Program-made: the position numbers and the translations under genes
Source: Candidatus Tagabacteria bacterium CG09_land_8_20_14_0_10_41_14
Lineage (GTDB): Bacteria > Patescibacteriota > Minisyncoccia > JAHISW01 > Tagabacteraceae
DNA: 14,374 nucleotides
Direction of reading: 5' to 3'
NCBI GenBank assembly: GCA_002774055.1
Contig: PEZL01000017.1
Span: forward strand, 1 to 14,374
Part shown: piece by piece, positions 14,160 through 14,374 of the stretch
Position numbering within the stretch: position 1 is the first letter of the stretch
Layout of the letters: every line of letters begins with the position of its first letter
The notes under the pieces: generated by a model
What the model saw: only the letters and a program-made list of their open reading frames with translations
The model's database searches: none
What the model was told of the DNA's origin: nothing

Positions 14160-14208
14160 AACTGTTCGGAGCCTGCCTGCCGGCAGGCAGGTTCAACTCC
14201 GCACAGTT
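14160..14208. repeat. Compound palindromic repeat upstream of mraY
   Basis: A perfect 20-bp palindrome, CCTGCCTGCCGGCAGGCAGG (14172-14191), is nested within outer arms AACTGTTCGGAG (14160-14171) and CTCCGCACAGTT (14197-14208) that pair at 11 of 12 positions, with TTCAA between. Without the inner palindrome the remainder is itself a hairpin, CGGAG-TTCAA-CTCCG, so one palindrome seems to have been inserted into another. Both types resemble repeats I associate with parcubacterial genomes; this is recollection, not a search. Confidence 0.85.
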
Positions 14209-14374
14209 AGATTTGTCTGGCAAAGTTTGGCCGGGGGCGGAAATTATTTACAAAACATTACCAAGAACAAGCGGGTTTGCCGCTGCACAACATCCATGCC
14301 CATGTCGGACGGACAGGGTCGTAAAATGGCTTGCCGGCACTTGGGAAACTCTCAGGACCTATTGAATGATCAAG
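14209..14374. other. Unassigned sequence at the right edge
   Basis: 166 bp, richer in GC than most of the window, in which I recognise no gene. On the minus strand a frame is open from the edge to a TAA at 14258 (38 codons, including KPFYDPVRPTW), and could be the 3' end of an upstream gene, but it matches nothing I know. A plus-strand frame runs from 14147 to 14365 straight through the palindromic repeat and is probably spurious. It does not resemble the ends of rRNA, tmRNA, RNase P RNA or SRP RNA. Confidence 0.4.

Noticed and set aside
14181..14205. T-loop-like GGTTCAACTCC, suggesting a tRNA
   Set aside because: The flanking arms do not form a 5-bp T stem, and no acceptor, D or anticodon arm can be built; the motif belongs to the palindromic repeat.
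14147..14365. Plus-strand 72-codon frame at the right edge
   Set aside because: It reads straight through the palindromic repeat (giving ACLPAGR, typical of spurious translations of that repeat), has no ribosome site and no recognisable domain.

Overview
The window reads like a chromosome segment from a Patescibacteria (CPR) bacterium, most probably a parcubacterium. The reasons are moderate AT content, small tightly packed genes with 4-nt overlaps, few recognisable Shine-Dalgarno motifs, CPR-style small membrane proteins, and short GC-rich palindromic repeats of a kind I associate with these genomes. UGA works as a stop (gltX, ftsW, the nuclease), so this is not a UGA=Gly lineage such as Gracilibacteria. 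The taxonomic call is inference from gene character, not from a marker alignment. No tRNA, rRNA, CRISPR array, transposase or phage gene was recognised.

Layout. Positions 13-2282 hold a minus-strand pair, corA (CorA-type metal transporter) followed by cysS. A 43-bp divergent promoter region separates corA from a plus-strand pair at 2326-3988, an S41 carboxyl-terminal processing protease and rplI (bL9). A 143-bp inverted-repeat element (3990-4132) fills the convergent gap to rpmA (bL27, minus). Only 7 bp separates the start codon of rpmA from that of a divergent small membrane-anchored protein with an Ada-type zinc-binding domain (4442-4831, plus). A RecB-like PD-(D/E)XK nuclease with a four-cysteine Fe-S signature follows on the minus strand (4939-6063).

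Positions 6178-14107 form one minus-strand run, read from right to left: mraY, a D-aminoacylase-like amidohydrolase, ftsW, murG, gltX, a secreted coiled-coil M23 peptidase and a small membrane protein. Gaps are -4 to +29 nt, so this is probably one transcript. MraY makes lipid I, MurG makes lipid II, FtsW polymerises it at the septum, and the M23 peptidase is a likely peptidoglycan hydrolase or amidase activator. The D-aminoacylase-like gene occupies the place between mraY and ftsW where murD usually sits. GltX supplies Glu-tRNA and appears to be a passenger.

The main points for follow-up are these. Palindromic repeats lie in frame inside two protein linkers, with a third upstream of mraY. 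The rplI/rpmA gap carries the 143-bp inverted-repeat element. MraY and the D-aminoacylase homologue have altered active-site residues. Several genes have a -10 hexamer so close to the start codon that leaderless transcription is likely. The right end (14209-14374) holds sequence I cannot assign.
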